A stretch of DNA of 64,000 nucleotides from Rubrobacter calidifluminis (GCF_028617075.1 NZ_JAQKGV010000009.1:1-64000), one strand, 5' to 3'; positions 17,416-26,285 are shown, counted from the first letter of the stretch. Translations and numbers: made by a program. The notes: generated from the letters alone by a model not told the origin.

Positions 17416-19974
17416 CTACTGCACGTAGACCGTGGAGACCGCGGTGTTGGAGCTGAGCACGCCGTCGTTGACCGAGAAGTAAACCGTACGGGTCCCGGCC
17501 GTGGGGTTAGCCGCGGTGTCGTTGTAGGTCACCGTCCTCAGAACCTTCTCGTAGTCAGCCTTGGAAGCAGAGCCGTTCAGATGAAGGACACCGTTCTGAG
17601 CATCGTAGGTGGCGGTTATCCCCGTGCCCGCCGTGCTGGCGGAGAGGCTCTCCGACGCTCCGTCTGGCATGCTCGTCAGCATGACCGTGGCGGACTTGAT
17701 GTTGACGTCGTCGGCGTCGGCGACCACCAGGTTGTCGGGATCGACGATGGAGACGGGGCCGCCGCCGGGATTGAAGCTGGTTGAGTAGCCCGTATCACCA
17801 CCGGTGTTGTAGAGGACGCTGGATGGGACCACCTGTTCCGGCTGACCGGGGTAGGACCACTGCAGCTTGGCCACCGCACCACCGCCGTCCTCGTAGTAGT
17901 CCATCTGGATGTCGTAGCGCTGCCCGGCCTGCAGCGTGATCGTCCCAGAGTCGTCAGTCGGCGCGTGATCCCCCCAGTCGTCGATCAACTCCTGGCCATT
18001 CACGAACAACCTCACCCCATCGTCAGAAGTGGTGGTGAAGGTGTAGTCCCCGCTCACCGGCGCCTCTATCTGTCCTGTCCAGCGAGCGCTGAAGGTGTCG
18101 GGGCCTATGGCTGGATCGGGGGAGCCGTTGCCCCAGTCGAAGTTCACCGTCGGGTCCACCCGGCTCACCTGCGTCCCGGTGAAGTCCTGGTTGTCGTAGT
18201 AGGTGGCATCGAGCCCGCCGTTGTCACCGGTGTAGAGCAGGTCGTTGGAGGGCACGACCTGTTGGGACTGGCCGGGATAGGACCACTGCAGCTTGGCCAC
18301 CGCACCACCGCCGTCCTCGTAGTAGTCCATCTGGATGTCGTAGCGCTGCCCGGCCTGCAGCGTGATCGTCCCAGAGTCGTCAGTCGGCGCGTGATCCCCC
18401 CAGTCGTCGATTATCTTCTGCCCGCCGATGTAGAGGCGCACACCGTCATCAGAGGTGGTGGTGAAGGTGTAGTCCCCGCTCACCGGCGCCTCTATCTGTC
18501 CTGTCCAGCGAGCGCTGAAGGTGTCGGGGCCTATGGCTGGATCGGGGGAGCCGTTGCCCCAGTCGAAGTTCACCGTCGGGTCCACCCGGCTCACCTGCGT
18601 CCCGGTGAAGTCCTGGTTGTCGTAGTAGGTGGCGTTGAGACCACCACGCTGGAGGCCGTTTCTATGCTCGAACCCGTTCAAATCTATCGTGGGGGTGGCG
18701 TAGTCGACCGCGTGGTAAGTCGGGTCGTAGGTGAAACGTGCCAGGTTGTACTGCGGCACCCCGGAGACCCCGATGAACCCCCCGCCCACGTAGAGGTAGT
18801 TGCTCGTGGTGGTCAGCGTCCAGCCACCGTTGTAGTTGGGCCGCGTCTTCTCGTCGAGGGTGGGGAGCCAGTTGCAGTCTATGGTGCCGGTGTCGGGGTT
18901 GAGCGCGGCCAGCCCCTTGAGATAACTCCCGCCGCAGACCTGCTGGTCGAGCGGGTTGATACCGAAGTGTCCCCCGATGATGAGCCTTGAACCATCGGGA
19001 GAGAAGGCGACGCTCTGCACGTTTCCGACCGTGTTGTAGCGCCATACCTCGTCTCCCGAATTGCCGTTGTCCAGCCGGAAGGCGGCGGCGTAGTTCGGCT
19101 TGTCCCCGAATCCAACGTAGAGACGGCTGCTGGTGACGGTCATGTCCCAGGCGATCATCGGGTTCTCGATCGTGCCGGCAGGTATGGCCCAGGGATCGAC
19201 GTTGCCGGTGGCCGTGTCGAAACGCGCCACGCTCTGCCTGGGTGCCGTGGTGCGATCGGAACCCACCACCGAGGTGAAGCCACCGGCCGCGAAGATCGTG
19301 TTGCCGTCGGTGGAGAACTTCAGGTCGTGCACCGTACCCCCCTTGGCCTTCGGCTTCCAGGAAGTGTCGAGCGCACCCGAGGGGAGCTTGAAGGCCGCCA
19401 GGTTCTGGCGGCTCACGCCGTTTACCGAGCTGAAGGTGCCGCCGATGTACAGCTCGGTGTCGCTGGGAAGAACAGCGTAGACGGTAGAGTTGCTGGTGCC
19501 GACCGTGGCGGAGAGCGGACTCAAGGCCCCGCTGCTCTCGTCGACAGCCGCCAGGTTCTGCCTCGGCTGGCCGTTCACCGAGGTGAACCTCCCGCCTATG
19601 TAGACCTGCCCGTTCCTGACGGCGAGGGCGCGTACGACCGGTGAGAAGCTCCCGTCGCTCGCCACGTTGGGCCTCCAAGTGGATACCGGCGTCCCCGTCG
19701 CCACGTTTATGGCGGCCAGGTTGTTGACCGCGAGGGTCTGCCCACCCTGCCCCGGAGGCTTCTGGCGCAGCTGGGTGAACCTTCCACCGATGTAGAGCGT
19801 CTTGCCGTCCTCCGAGAGCGCCGAGGCGTAGACGACCCCGTTGGTCATCCACACACCCGGGTCCGGTGTAGTCTTGAGCCCGATGGTGGCGTGGGCCGGC
19901 GCGGCGCCTACCGCCGAAACCACCGATACGACCACCACGGCCAAGAGCGCCAACAGGGATGATCTTCGTCGCAC
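17416..19974 (-). CDS. secreted propeller protein with two PA14 domains and a C-terminal cadherin-like domain
   Basis: About 852 residues. GTG 19974 is chosen because AAGGAGAAGGAC precedes it and the protein then opens with RRRSSLLALLAVVVVSVVSAVGAAPAHA, a clean signal peptide. Residues about 35-440 form a beta-propeller (LYIGGRFTQL, VYIGGRFTSV, LYIGGTFSSV, IFAAGGFTSV, LIIGGHFGIN, LYVGGGFIGV). Two PA14 domains follow at about 447-565 and 589-707, each with GDYTFTTTSDDGVRL and DDWGDHAP, features of carbohydrate-binding PA14 modules. The last 120 residues resemble a cadherin-type repeat (TVTYNDTAANPTAGTRTVYFSVND). It is probably a cell-surface or matrix protein that binds the polysaccharide; this is inference. 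Confidence 0.88.
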   Translation of the reverse strand: MRRRSSLLALLAVVVVSVVSAVGAAPAHATIGLKTTPDPGVWMTNGVVYASALSEDGKTLYIGGRFTQLRQKPPGQGGQTLAVNNLAAINVATGTPVSTWRPNVASDGSFSPVVRALAVRNGQVYIGGRFTSVNGQPRQNLAAVDESSGALSPLSATVGTSNSTVYAVLPSDTELYIGGTFSSVNGVSRQNLAAFKLPSGALDTSWKPKAKGGTVHDLKFSTDGNTIFAAGGFTSVVGSDRTTAPRQSVARFDTATGNVDPWAIPAGTIENPMIAWDMTVTSSRLYVGFGDKPNYAAAFRLDNGNSGDEVWRYNTVGNVQSVAFSPDGSRLIIGGHFGINPLDQQVCGGSYLKGLAALNPDTGTIDCNWLPTLDEKTRPNYNGGWTLTTTSNYLYVGGGFIGVSGVPQYNLARFTYDPTYHAVDYATPTIDLNGFEHRNGLQRGGLNATYYDNQDFTGTQVSRVDPTVNFDWGNGSPDPAIGPDTFSARWTGQIEAPVSGDYTFTTTSDDGVRLYIGGQKIIDDWGDHAPTDDSGTITLQAGQRYDIQMDYYEDGGGAVAKLQWSYPGQSQQVVPSNDLLYTGDNGGLDATYYDNQDFTGTQVSRVDPTVNFDWGNGSPDPAIGPDTFSARWTGQIEAPVSGDYTFTTTSDDGVRLFVNGQELIDDWGDHAPTDDSGTITLQAGQRYDIQMDYYEDGGGAVAKLQWSYPGQPEQVVPSSVLYNTGGDTGYSTSFNPGGGPVSIVDPDNLVVADADDVNIKSATVMLTSMPDGASESLSASTAGTGITATYDAQNGVLHLNGSASKADYEKVLRTVTYNDTAANPTAGTRTVYFSVNDGVLSSNTAVSTVYVQ
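17852..18207. repeat. PA14-coding direct repeat, copy A (partner 18278-18633)
   Basis: A 356-bp direct repeat at an offset of 426 bp (142 codons, so in frame). The two copies agree base for base except for a central window of about 50 bp near 17985-18035, where they differ strongly. Confidence 0.9.
18278..18633. repeat. PA14-coding direct repeat, copy B (partner 17852-18207)
   Basis: The second copy. Its diverged window encodes QKIIDDW preceded by LYIGG, while copy A has QELIDDW preceded by LFVNG. That is the loop just before the shared DDWGDHAP. Confidence 0.9.
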
Positions 19975-20009
19975 GTCCTTCTCCTTGCGTGTATACCTGC
20001 TACGTCTAC

Positions 20010-20028
20010 GGCTCTCTCCGCGAGAGCC
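20010..20028 (-). promoter_or_regulatory. hairpin in the leader of the PA14/propeller gene
   Basis: GGCTCTC/GAGAGCC, a 7-bp stem with a 5-nt loop, lies 36-54 bp upstream of the GTG start. The gap between the response regulator stop (20189) and this gene is 214 bp and should hold its promoter. No convincing -35/-10 pair could be picked. Confidence 0.35.
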
Positions 20029-20188
20029 CGGGCAGGACCCCAGCCCGGCCACGCAAAGAACGATAGCTACGTCACGGAGCACGGCACATCCACCACATGG
20101 CCTATTTCTCCGCCCCATCCACCACAGAGAACAGAGACCAGCGGTAATTAATAGAAGGAGGCCCGGCCGGGAACCAGAGAGGAGCCGT

Positions 20189-20899
20189 CTAGCTCCCGGA
20201 AAAGTCGATCAGGCCGACCTCCAGAGCCCGGACGACCGCCTGGGTCCGGTCGGAGACGCCCATCTTGTTGATGATGTGCTCCACGTGGTTCTTCGCGGTC
20301 CCGACGCTTATGTAGAGCTCCTCGGCGATCTGCCGGTTCGTCCGCCCAAGCTTCAGCAGCTCCAGAACCTCCAGCTCACGGGGTGTGAGCTGCTGTATGC
20401 CCGCAGAATCCGGCCGCTTTCTGGCTCCCTCTTGCGCGGCAACCTCGCTCGCCAGCCTCTTCAGGAGCCGGGTGGCGAGCTGGGAGTCGATCGGGGAGTC
20501 TCCCTCCCGAACCCGCCTGATGGCTGCGATGATCTCCTGCCGGTCGGCGTCCTTGAGGACGTAACCGGCGGCCCCGACCTTCAGCGCCTCGAGCAGGTAG
20601 TCCGGGTTGTCGTGCACGGTCAGCATAAGGACGCTTATCCTGGGGTAGCTGAGTTTGATCTCTCGCGTCGCCTCAAGTCCGTCCATCTCGGGCATGCGCA
20701 CGTCCATCATCACCATGTCTGGCCGCAGTCTGCCGCACAACCTGATGGCCTCCCGCCCGTTGGACGCCTCTCCGATGACACGGATGTCGGGCAGGTCGGC
20801 CAGCAGGACCCTGATGCTCTGCCGGGCGAGCTCGTGGTCATCTACCAGAACGAGGCGCGTGGGATCCCGACCGAAGGCCCGGCTCGTATCCTGGTTCAC
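20189..20899 (-). CDS. NarL/FixJ-type response regulator
   Basis: About 236 residues. The receiver domain has LVLVDDHE (acidic pocket), the phospho-acceptor Asp in MVMMDVRMPEMDGL, the Thr/Ser position in LMLTVHD, and Lys in GYVLKDAD. The C-terminal LuxR-type HTH shows LTPRELEVLELLKLGRTNRQIAEELYISVGTAKNHVEHI. GTG 20899 is preferred: GGAGGGAGCGACGGA precedes it. It binds DNA as a phosphorylated dimer. No kinase gene is directly adjacent; the kinase at 22749-24671 is the closest. Being just upstream of the PA14/propeller gene, it may control it or the polysaccharide locus (inference). Confidence 0.92.
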   Translation of the reverse strand: MNQDTSRAFGRDPTRLVLVDDHELARQSIRVLLADLPDIRVIGEASNGREAIRLCGRLRPDMVMMDVRMPEMDGLEATREIKLSYPRISVLMLTVHDNPDYLLEALKVGAAGYVLKDADRQEIIAAIRRVREGDSPIDSQLATRLLKRLASEVAAQEGARKRPDSAGIQQLTPRELEVLELLKLGRTNRQIAEELYISVGTAKNHVEHIINKMGVSDRTQAVVRALEVGLIDFSGS

Positions 20900-20968
20900 T
20901 CCGTCGCTCCCTCCCGTAACCGGACACACCAGCAAGTGAGATGCACCGCGGCCCCTTCCACCCCTTCC

Positions 20969-21009
20969 CCGGTGTCATCCCGGCCAACGTGGTCGTATAT
21001 TGACACCGG
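20969..21009. promoter_or_regulatory. 9-bp inverted repeat upstream of the response regulator (candidate operator)
   Basis: CCGGTGTCA (20969-20977) and TGACACCGG (21001-21009) form a perfect inverted repeat with a 23-nt spacer. It lies 70-110 bp upstream of the response regulator start. The AT-rich tract in the spacer (cgtatat) could be a -10 element, so the palindrome would cover a promoter. Confidence 0.45.
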
Positions 21010-21116
21010 GCATGCGCCGAAGCAACGCCCGGCTCACGAATCGCGATCCATCACGCGAGAATTCCGACCCCGGATTCACACCCCCCTGCCCCGGGGTGTC
21101 GCCCCTACGGCGACGG

Positions 21117-21419
21117 TCAGAGGCGCGTAAGGGGCCGCTCCGCCCCGGCGCCCGGCGCGAAGAAGCTCCTCGATGATCTCCTCCGGCGGGTATCGTGGAT
21201 GCGGGCCGGGGCCTCGCCCATCTCAGAGAGGCGGGGCTCCACGAGTCCCGGTTCGTCCGGGGCGAAGAACCGTTCGGCTTCGATCGGGAGGACGAGCTCC
21301 ACCTCCCCGTCCGGGTAGCGCTCGCCAGCGGCCCTGAGGGCCTCCCCGATGCTCCTGGCTCGCACGGCCACCCAGGACCGCTCCCTCTCGTCCACCACCT
21401 CCAGAATCACCCTGATCAC
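21117..21419 (-). CDS. hypothetical protein, about 100 residues
   Basis: A small soluble protein without a recognised domain. It starts at GTG 21419, overlapping the upstream stop (GTGA), with GGGAGCGGGTC just before it. The first half has an alternating pattern (VIRVILEVVDERERSWVAVRARSIGEAL) that suggests a small alpha/beta fold. The second half is rich in charge and Pro and ends with a basic run. Coupled translation with the receiver-like gene suggests a joint role. Function unknown. Confidence 0.6.
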   Translation of the reverse strand: MIRVILEVVDERERSWVAVRARSIGEALRAAGERYPDGEVELVLPIEAERFFAPDEPGLVEPRLSEMGEAPARIHDTRRRRSSRSFFAPGAGAERPLTRL

Positions 21420-21847
21420 GACCCGCTCCCGGTCCTGCGATTGCAGGGCGAGTCCCAACGGCTGTTGCCCTCAAGGATCATCCTCTCTATCCTTTGCTTG
21501 ATGTCCTCTGTCCCGCTCGGCCACCTCGCCGAATAATCCGCCGAATGTCGCGCACCCTCCGGGGGGGTACCCAGCTCGAGCACGGATATCCTTCGGTAAC
21601 GCTCCTCCTCCCTGAGACGCTCCAGGAAAGTGTCTCTCAGGCCGGCATCGATGCCGGGAGCGAGAACGACCACCACCACACCCTCGAGGATGTGTACCAT
21701 AAACGCCGGGTCCTGCAGAGAGCCGACCGGTACCTGTCTGATACCGTAATCGCTCCCCCTGAGAAGCAGCGCAAGGGCCTGCCCCACAACGGGATCCCCA
21801 TAGACTACAGCGATGGCCGCAAGATCGCGGTCAGGGCTTTTTTTCAT
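21416..21847 (-). CDS. degenerate receiver-like protein
   Basis: About 143 residues from ATG 21847 (an upstream ATG at 21901 is also possible). The segment AIAVVYGDPVVGQALALLLRGSDYGIRQV looks like the first half of a response-regulator receiver domain, but only one acidic residue remains in the DD pocket. The place of the phospho-acceptor reads VVVVLAPGIDAGL, without the usual Asp. It would be a pseudo-receiver that cannot be phosphorylated. There is no output domain. It lies between two NarL-type regulators on the same strand. The assignment is tentative. Confidence 0.6.
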   Translation of the reverse strand: MKKSPDRDLAAIAVVYGDPVVGQALALLLRGSDYGIRQVPVGSLQDPAFMVHILEGVVVVVLAPGIDAGLRDTFLERLREEERYRRISVLELGTPPEGARHSADYSARWPSGTEDIKQRIERMILEGNSRWDSPCNRRTGSGS

Positions 21848-22002
21848 CTCAGACCCCTGTCTAATCCTCACAAGAAGGCTCTCTTGCCCGTTCTTCTCCA
21901 TACACTCTCAGGCAATGATGGTAGAAGGGGGAGCGATGGGATACCGGCCGGGCGGCGCATATTGGGCCACCGAACGGCACATTTACGCCCCATGAGGCTT
22001 CT

Positions 22003-22701
22003 TCAGAGTTCCGAAGGGGAGATTATCCCAAGCTCGAACGCCTTTACGACCGCCTGGGTGCGGTCGGAGACTTCCAGCTTGGCGAAGATGTGCTCGACGT
22101 GGTTCTTGACGGTCCCGAGGCTTATGTAGAGGGTCTCGGCTATCTTGGGGTTGGTGTAACCTTTCATTAGAAGTCCGAGCACCTCCATCTCCCGCGGCGT
22201 GAGGAGTTCCTTGATCCTCTCACGCTCGGGGTTGAGGTCCACCGGCCGAGTTATCTCGGTGCTCTTCGCGAGCTGCTGCAGCAGGCTGGTGGTAAGCCTG
22301 CGGTTGAGAGAGACCTCGCCGTCGAGCACCTTCCTTATCGCGGTGGCGAGCTGCTCTTGGGGCGAATCCTTCAGGACGTACCCTGAGGCCCCTGCCCTTA
22401 TTGCTTCCAGCATGTAGTCCTGGTTCTCGTGTACGGTGAGTATCAGCACGCTCGTCCTGGGATAGCGCTGCTTTATGGCCCGTGTCGCGCTGAGCCCATC
22501 CATCCTAGGCATCCTGACGTCCATGAGCACCAGATCGGGATCCTCGCGTCGGCAGACGGCGAGCGCCTCCTGCCCGTCGGAGGCCTCCCCGACGACCTCG
22601 AAATCGGGCTCTGCCGAGAGCATGGCCCTGAGCCCGGCACGCACCAGGTCGTGATCGTCGACTATAACCAGCCGGGCCGGCCGATCGGATTTTTTCTCCA
22701 A
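22003..22701 (-). CDS. NarL/FixJ-type response regulator paired with the adjacent kinase
   Basis: 232 residues from TTG 22701, with GGGGGATGACAGA ahead of it. Receiver: LVIVDDHD, phospho-Asp in LVLMDVRMPRMDGL, then LILTVHE and GYVLKDSP. Output: LuxR-type HTH LTPREMEVLGLLMKGYTNPKIAETLYISLGTVKNHVEHIF. It starts 47 bp downstream of the histidine kinase stop, so the two form a standard HK-RR pair. It is clearly paralogous to the regulator at 20189-20899. Confidence 0.94.
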   Translation of the reverse strand: MEKKSDRPARLVIVDDHDLVRAGLRAMLSAEPDFEVVGEASDGQEALAVCRREDPDLVLMDVRMPRMDGLSATRAIKQRYPRTSVLILTVHENQDYMLEAIRAGASGYVLKDSPQEQLATAIRKVLDGEVSLNRRLTTSLLQQLAKSTEITRPVDLNPERERIKELLTPREMEVLGLLMKGYTNPKIAETLYISLGTVKNHVEHIFAKLEVSDRTQAVVKAFELGIISPSEL

Positions 22702-22748
22702 TCTGTCATCCCCCCGCTCTCTCTGAAAGTCCTTCCATGAGGCCGCAG

Positions 22749-24671
22749 CTAGAGAATCTTAGTGCCTCGTGCGCCCGGCCGCGAGCCCTTTCCTCCAGCC
22801 AGAGACCCATCCTGCCACGCAACGGGCACCCGGGCGGTTATCGCCGTTCCCCAACCCTTCCTGCTGAGAAGGTCGAAGCTGCCGCCGAGCAGAGAGAGCC
22901 TCTCCCGCATCCCGGAAACCCCGACCCTCTCCCCCGGTCCTTCCCCTACCAGATCACCGGGATCGAACCCGCACCCCCAGTCCCTAACCCTGAGGCTTAC
23001 CTCGTTCCCCTTCCGCGCGAGCTCTATCTTCACCTTTCTGGTTCCGGCGTGCTTGCGCACGTTGGTGATCGCTTCCTGGAACACCCGGTAGAGCGCGGTC
23101 TCGACCGTGGGGGAAAGTCGCTCTCCGCCGAGGTTCTCTTCATAGGATATATCCCACCCCTCCTCCCGCAGGGCCTCAGCACGGAGGCGGATGGAAGCGG
23201 CGAGGCCGAAATCGTCGAGCTCGGTGGGACGCAGCTCTGCGATGACCCGCCTGGACTCAGAGATGGTCCTGCGCACCATCTCGATCCCCTGCTCCAGGAG
23301 CCTGCTTCCGCCCCGCGCTTCCTCCGGAAGCGCCGCGTATGCCTGCAGGTGCTGGTACGCGGCGACCGCCATCTGGGTGAGGTCGTCATGCACCTCGTAG
23401 GCAATCCTGCGCCGCTCCTCCTCCTGCGCCGTGAAGAGCTTGCCGACGAGATCCTGCAGACGCTTCTCCCTCTCGGCGAGCTCCCCGTAGAGCCGGGCGT
23501 TCTCCAGAGCGCTCGCCGCCTTACTGGCCAAACTGATCAGGATCTCTACCATCTGTCCCTCGGTCAGGTCGTCCGGACCGTAGACCTCCAGCACCCCGAG
23601 GGTGTGCTCGTGTATCCTCAGCGGCAGATAGAGCGTGCTCAGCTTCTCCTCCGGATTCCGGGAGTGATGCAGCTCGATAACCCGGTGTTCCCCGCTGCGC
23701 AGGACCTCGTAGAGCGCTCGCTGGGCCTCCGGCGTGTAGCGCGCCTTGTTCCAGAGGCTCTCGAACCCTATCGCCCGCCAGACCTTGAGCCTCCCGTCCT
23801 CCGCGGGAACGCTGATGACGGCCGTGGTGAGCGTGGAGATGCGCTGCATGATCTTGAGCAACCTAGTGCCTATCTCCTCGAACTCCAGTGTGGAGCTCAG
23901 GAGCTGACTCGCCTCGTATATCGCCAGCAGGGCGTCCACGCTGCGCCTGAGCTGATCCTCCGCCCATTTCCTCTCGGTGACGTCGTAGACCACGAAGCAG
24001 AGAACCCCACGCCCGGCGTGGGAGATCACGCTGAGGCTCCCCTCGACCTTCTTGCTCGAGCCGTCCGCGAGGCGGTGGGTGTAGCCGACGGAGAGGTGCC
24101 CCTCCTGCTCGAGGCTCTCCCCGGCGAGCTTCCTGATCCGGCCGATGTCCTCCAGCTCTACGACCTCCTCCAGACCGACGCCGGAGAGATTCCCGGTCCC
24201 GTAGCCGAGCATCCGCTCGCAGGCCGGATTCGCCTCGATGATCCTCCAGCTTTCTGGCTCGACCAGGAATATGGCCTCGGCGGCCTGCTCCACCACCCGA
24301 TGGTAGAGTTCTTCCTGCTCCCTGCGCCTGCGCGAATCACCTCCCTTGAGGATCCTCCAGACGGCATCCACTATCCGCTCTGGACTCCGCAGAGAAACGT
24401 AGTCCTCGGCCCCCGCTCTCATGGCTTCGACCGCAGGTCCCTCCCCGGCCTGCTCCCCGAAGGCTATCACCGGGCAGCCGGAGAGGTTGAGGCCGGCCAG
24501 TTCATGAAGATCGGGCCCGATCTCGGCAAGTACGAGATCGAACCCGCCGGATTCGGGCCCCACACCGGATCCCCCGCGAATCGAGACCCGGTGGCCAGCC
24601 TCGCGAAGCCGCTGCGCGAGGATCCCGGTCTTCTCCACGGGTGAACCAAAAACCAGGATGCGCAGGTTCAT
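22749..24671 (-). CDS. PAS/GAF-containing sensor histidine kinase, NarX/DegS type
   Basis: About 640 residues, without membrane segments, so it is a cytoplasmic sensor. Order: an N-terminal receiver-like domain lacking a clear phospho-Asp (LRILVFGSP...AGAEDYVSL, 1-110), PAS (EEAIFLVEP-type region, about 115-240), GAF (about 245-395), HisKA_3 dimerisation helix with ERRRIAYEVHDDLTQ (His near 427), and HATPase with N box EAITNVRKH, G1 DWGCGFDP and GVSGMRERL. ATG 24671 is preferred over GTG 24683 because AAAAAGGTG is at the right distance. It would phosphorylate the regulator directly downstream. The ligand is unknown; PAS plus GAF suggests redox or a small molecule. Confidence 0.92.
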   Translation of the reverse strand: MNLRILVFGSPVEKTGILAQRLREAGHRVSIRGGSGVGPESGGFDLVLAEIGPDLHELAGLNLSGCPVIAFGEQAGEGPAVEAMRAGAEDYVSLRSPERIVDAVWRILKGGDSRRRREQEELYHRVVEQAAEAIFLVEPESWRIIEANPACERMLGYGTGNLSGVGLEEVVELEDIGRIRKLAGESLEQEGHLSVGYTHRLADGSSKKVEGSLSVISHAGRGVLCFVVYDVTERKWAEDQLRRSVDALLAIYEASQLLSSTLEFEEIGTRLLKIMQRISTLTTAVISVPAEDGRLKVWRAIGFESLWNKARYTPEAQRALYEVLRSGEHRVIELHHSRNPEEKLSTLYLPLRIHEHTLGVLEVYGPDDLTEGQMVEILISLASKAASALENARLYGELAEREKRLQDLVGKLFTAQEEERRRIAYEVHDDLTQMAVAAYQHLQAYAALPEEARGGSRLLEQGIEMVRRTISESRRVIAELRPTELDDFGLAASIRLRAEALREEGWDISYEENLGGERLSPTVETALYRVFQEAITNVRKHAGTRKVKIELARKGNEVSLRVRDWGCGFDPGDLVGEGPGERVGVSGMRERLSLLGGSFDLLSRKGWGTAITARVPVAWQDGSLAGGKGSRPGARGTKIL

Positions 24672-24819
24672 CGCCGGGAACACCTTTTTACAACCGACAA
24701 ACTGGAACCGCGAGGATATTCTCGGATCACGCCACCTTCTTCCCTTCCGGCGCCCGCCACCCTCCGCCGGTTGGCGGCATTCTAACCTCCGCCACGAACC
24801 CGCGCCAGCGGGGAGACGC

Positions 24820-25677
24820 CTACCTCCTCGCGCGAAGGATCAGGACGATCAGCGCGATCGCCCCGATCCCGGCGGCGACCGGAACGAGACGCTTCATGAG
24901 GGCCTCCCGGCTCGCCGCACCGAGGTCGAGCGGCTCGGGCTCCTCGGGAGGCTCGCGCCGGGGGGTTTCACGGGTGGTCGAGCGCTGCTGCTCCCCGGCC
25001 TTCTCCTCCCGGGCAGCCTGTTCGGAGTGTTCGGAGACGACGGATCCGACCGTGATCGCGCCGAGTGAACTCCCAGCCGTCACCATGGGGTCTTCGCTCA
25101 CGACGTTCCCGAGTGTCGAGAACCCGGCGACGGGGGCCCCGGCAGCCTCGCCGCTCGCCGGGGTTGACCCCGCGCCGCCACTCGATGACGCCCCGGAGCC
25201 ACCGTCCGCTTCGGATTCGCTGGTCTCTTCTCCGCCCGCTATCTCGCGCTCGAGGCAGTCGGCGAACTGCTCGAAGATCTTCGAGGCGACGTCCTGCGCC
25301 ACACCCCGGCCGAACTGGGCCGCGCGGCCCGTGAGGCGCATATCGGTCTCCACGTTCACCCGCGTGCCTCCATCGGCCTCTTCGAGGGTGGCGGTTATCG
25401 TGGCCGAAGCGGTGCCCTGCCCGCGGGCGTCCCGTCCCGTCGCCTCGAGCACGGCCCGGTGGCCGGAGTCGTCTCTCTCTTTGTAGGAGACGGTCCCTCT
25501 GTAGTTGGCCGTGATCGGACCGATCTTGACCTTCATCGTGCCCTTGTAGGTGCCGTCCTCCTGCTGCTCCTGTATGGAGGCCCCTGGAAGGCACGGCGCT
25601 ATCCGCTCGAGATCGAGCATCACATTCCAAGCTCGCTCCACCGGCACACCGACGGTGAACTGGTTTTCTATCTTCAT
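24820..25677 (-). CDS. coxG: CoxG-like SRPBCC protein with C-terminal membrane anchor
   Basis: About 285 residues from ATG 25677, preceded by GGAGGAGGAGAGAAG and overlapping the MobA-like stop (ATGA). Residues 1-150 form the CoxG/SRPBCC domain (KIENQFTVGVPVERAWNVMLDLERIAPCLPGA). A low-complexity Ser/Gly/Ala linker follows, and a single helix (LVPVAAGIGAIALIVLIL) ends in Arg-rich residues. In the aerobic CO dehydrogenase of Afipia, CoxG recruits the enzyme to the membrane; the same role is inferred here. It is the last gene of the molybdenum-hydroxylase operon. Confidence 0.9.
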   Translation of the reverse strand: MKIENQFTVGVPVERAWNVMLDLERIAPCLPGASIQEQQEDGTYKGTMKVKIGPITANYRGTVSYKERDDSGHRAVLEATGRDARGQGTASATITATLEEADGGTRVNVETDMRLTGRAAQFGRGVAQDVASKIFEQFADCLEREIAGGEETSESEADGGSGASSSGGAGSTPASGEAAGAPVAGFSTLGNVVSEDPMVTAGSSLGAITVGSVVSEHSEQAAREEKAGEQQRSTTRETPRREPPEEPEPLDLGAASREALMKRLVPVAAGIGAIALIVLILRARR

Positions 25678-26285
25678 CTTCTCTCCTCCTCCTTCGATTT
25701 CGAGAGCCTCACAAGGTCTTCTTCGGTGTCCACGTCCTCCGGGCTGGCCACCTCCCCGCACTCTACATCAAAGACCATCTCCGGGTGCCGCCGCAGAAAA
25801 GGCCTCGCCCCCCTGTCGCCGGAGAGCTCCATCTCGAGTGAAGACCACACGTCCCTGCGGAACAGTACGGGGTTGCGCCGCTCCCCGCCATAGGTGGCAA
25901 CAGCCACCCTTGCCCCGCGCTCGTAAGCCTCTACGAGCCTACGCACGGCCCCGGCCCCGGCGAAGGGTTGATCTCCGAGCATCACGACGGCGGCACCTAC
26001 CTCCGGGCCGCACGCCGCCAGCCCCGCTCGCACCGAGGTGGACTGGCCCTCCCGCCAGTCGCGGTTCTCCACGATCCGCACCCCGTAATGCCCGCAGATC
26101 CCGCGCATCCTCCCGGCTTCGTATCCGACGACGACGATCACCTCATACACCGGCGACTTCAGCGCCTCCTCGACGACGGCGCACACGAGCGGTTTTCCAC
26201 CGAAGTCGGCGAAGAGCTTCCCGCCGCCGAACCGGCTCCCCTCCCCGGCGGCAAGCACGATGGCGGCCACCGTCTCACCCGGCAC
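25674..26285 (-). CDS. MobA-like nucleotidyltransferase (MocA-type, molybdopterin cytidylyltransferase)
   Basis: About 203 residues. The N-terminal AAIVLAAGEGSRFGGGKL is the nucleotide-binding loop of MobA/MocA enzymes, and MLGDQPF holds the metal-binding Asp. Later motifs NPVLFRRDVW and GDRGARPFL fit MocA, which makes the cytosine-dinucleotide form of the molybdenum cofactor used by xanthine-dehydrogenase family enzymes. The start is GTG 26285 or GTG 26270; the second begins 4 nt after the XdhC stop. Context with the Cox operon supports cofactor supply to CoxL. Confidence 0.88.
   Translation of the reverse strand: MPGETVAAIVLAAGEGSRFGGGKLFADFGGKPLVCAVVEEALKSPVYEVIVVVGYEAGRMRGICGHYGVRIVENRDWREGQSTSVRAGLAACGPEVGAAVVMLGDQPFAGAGAVRRLVEAYERGARVAVATYGGERRNPVLFRRDVWSSLEMELSGDRGARPFLRRHPEMVFDVECGEVASPEDVDTEEDLVRLSKSKEEERR

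Noticed and set aside
22737-24644. Plus-strand open frame of 635 codons opposite the histidine kinase
   Set aside because: Shadow; Pro/Leu/Arg-rich peptide with no domain, while the opposite strand encodes PAS, GAF and kinase motifs.
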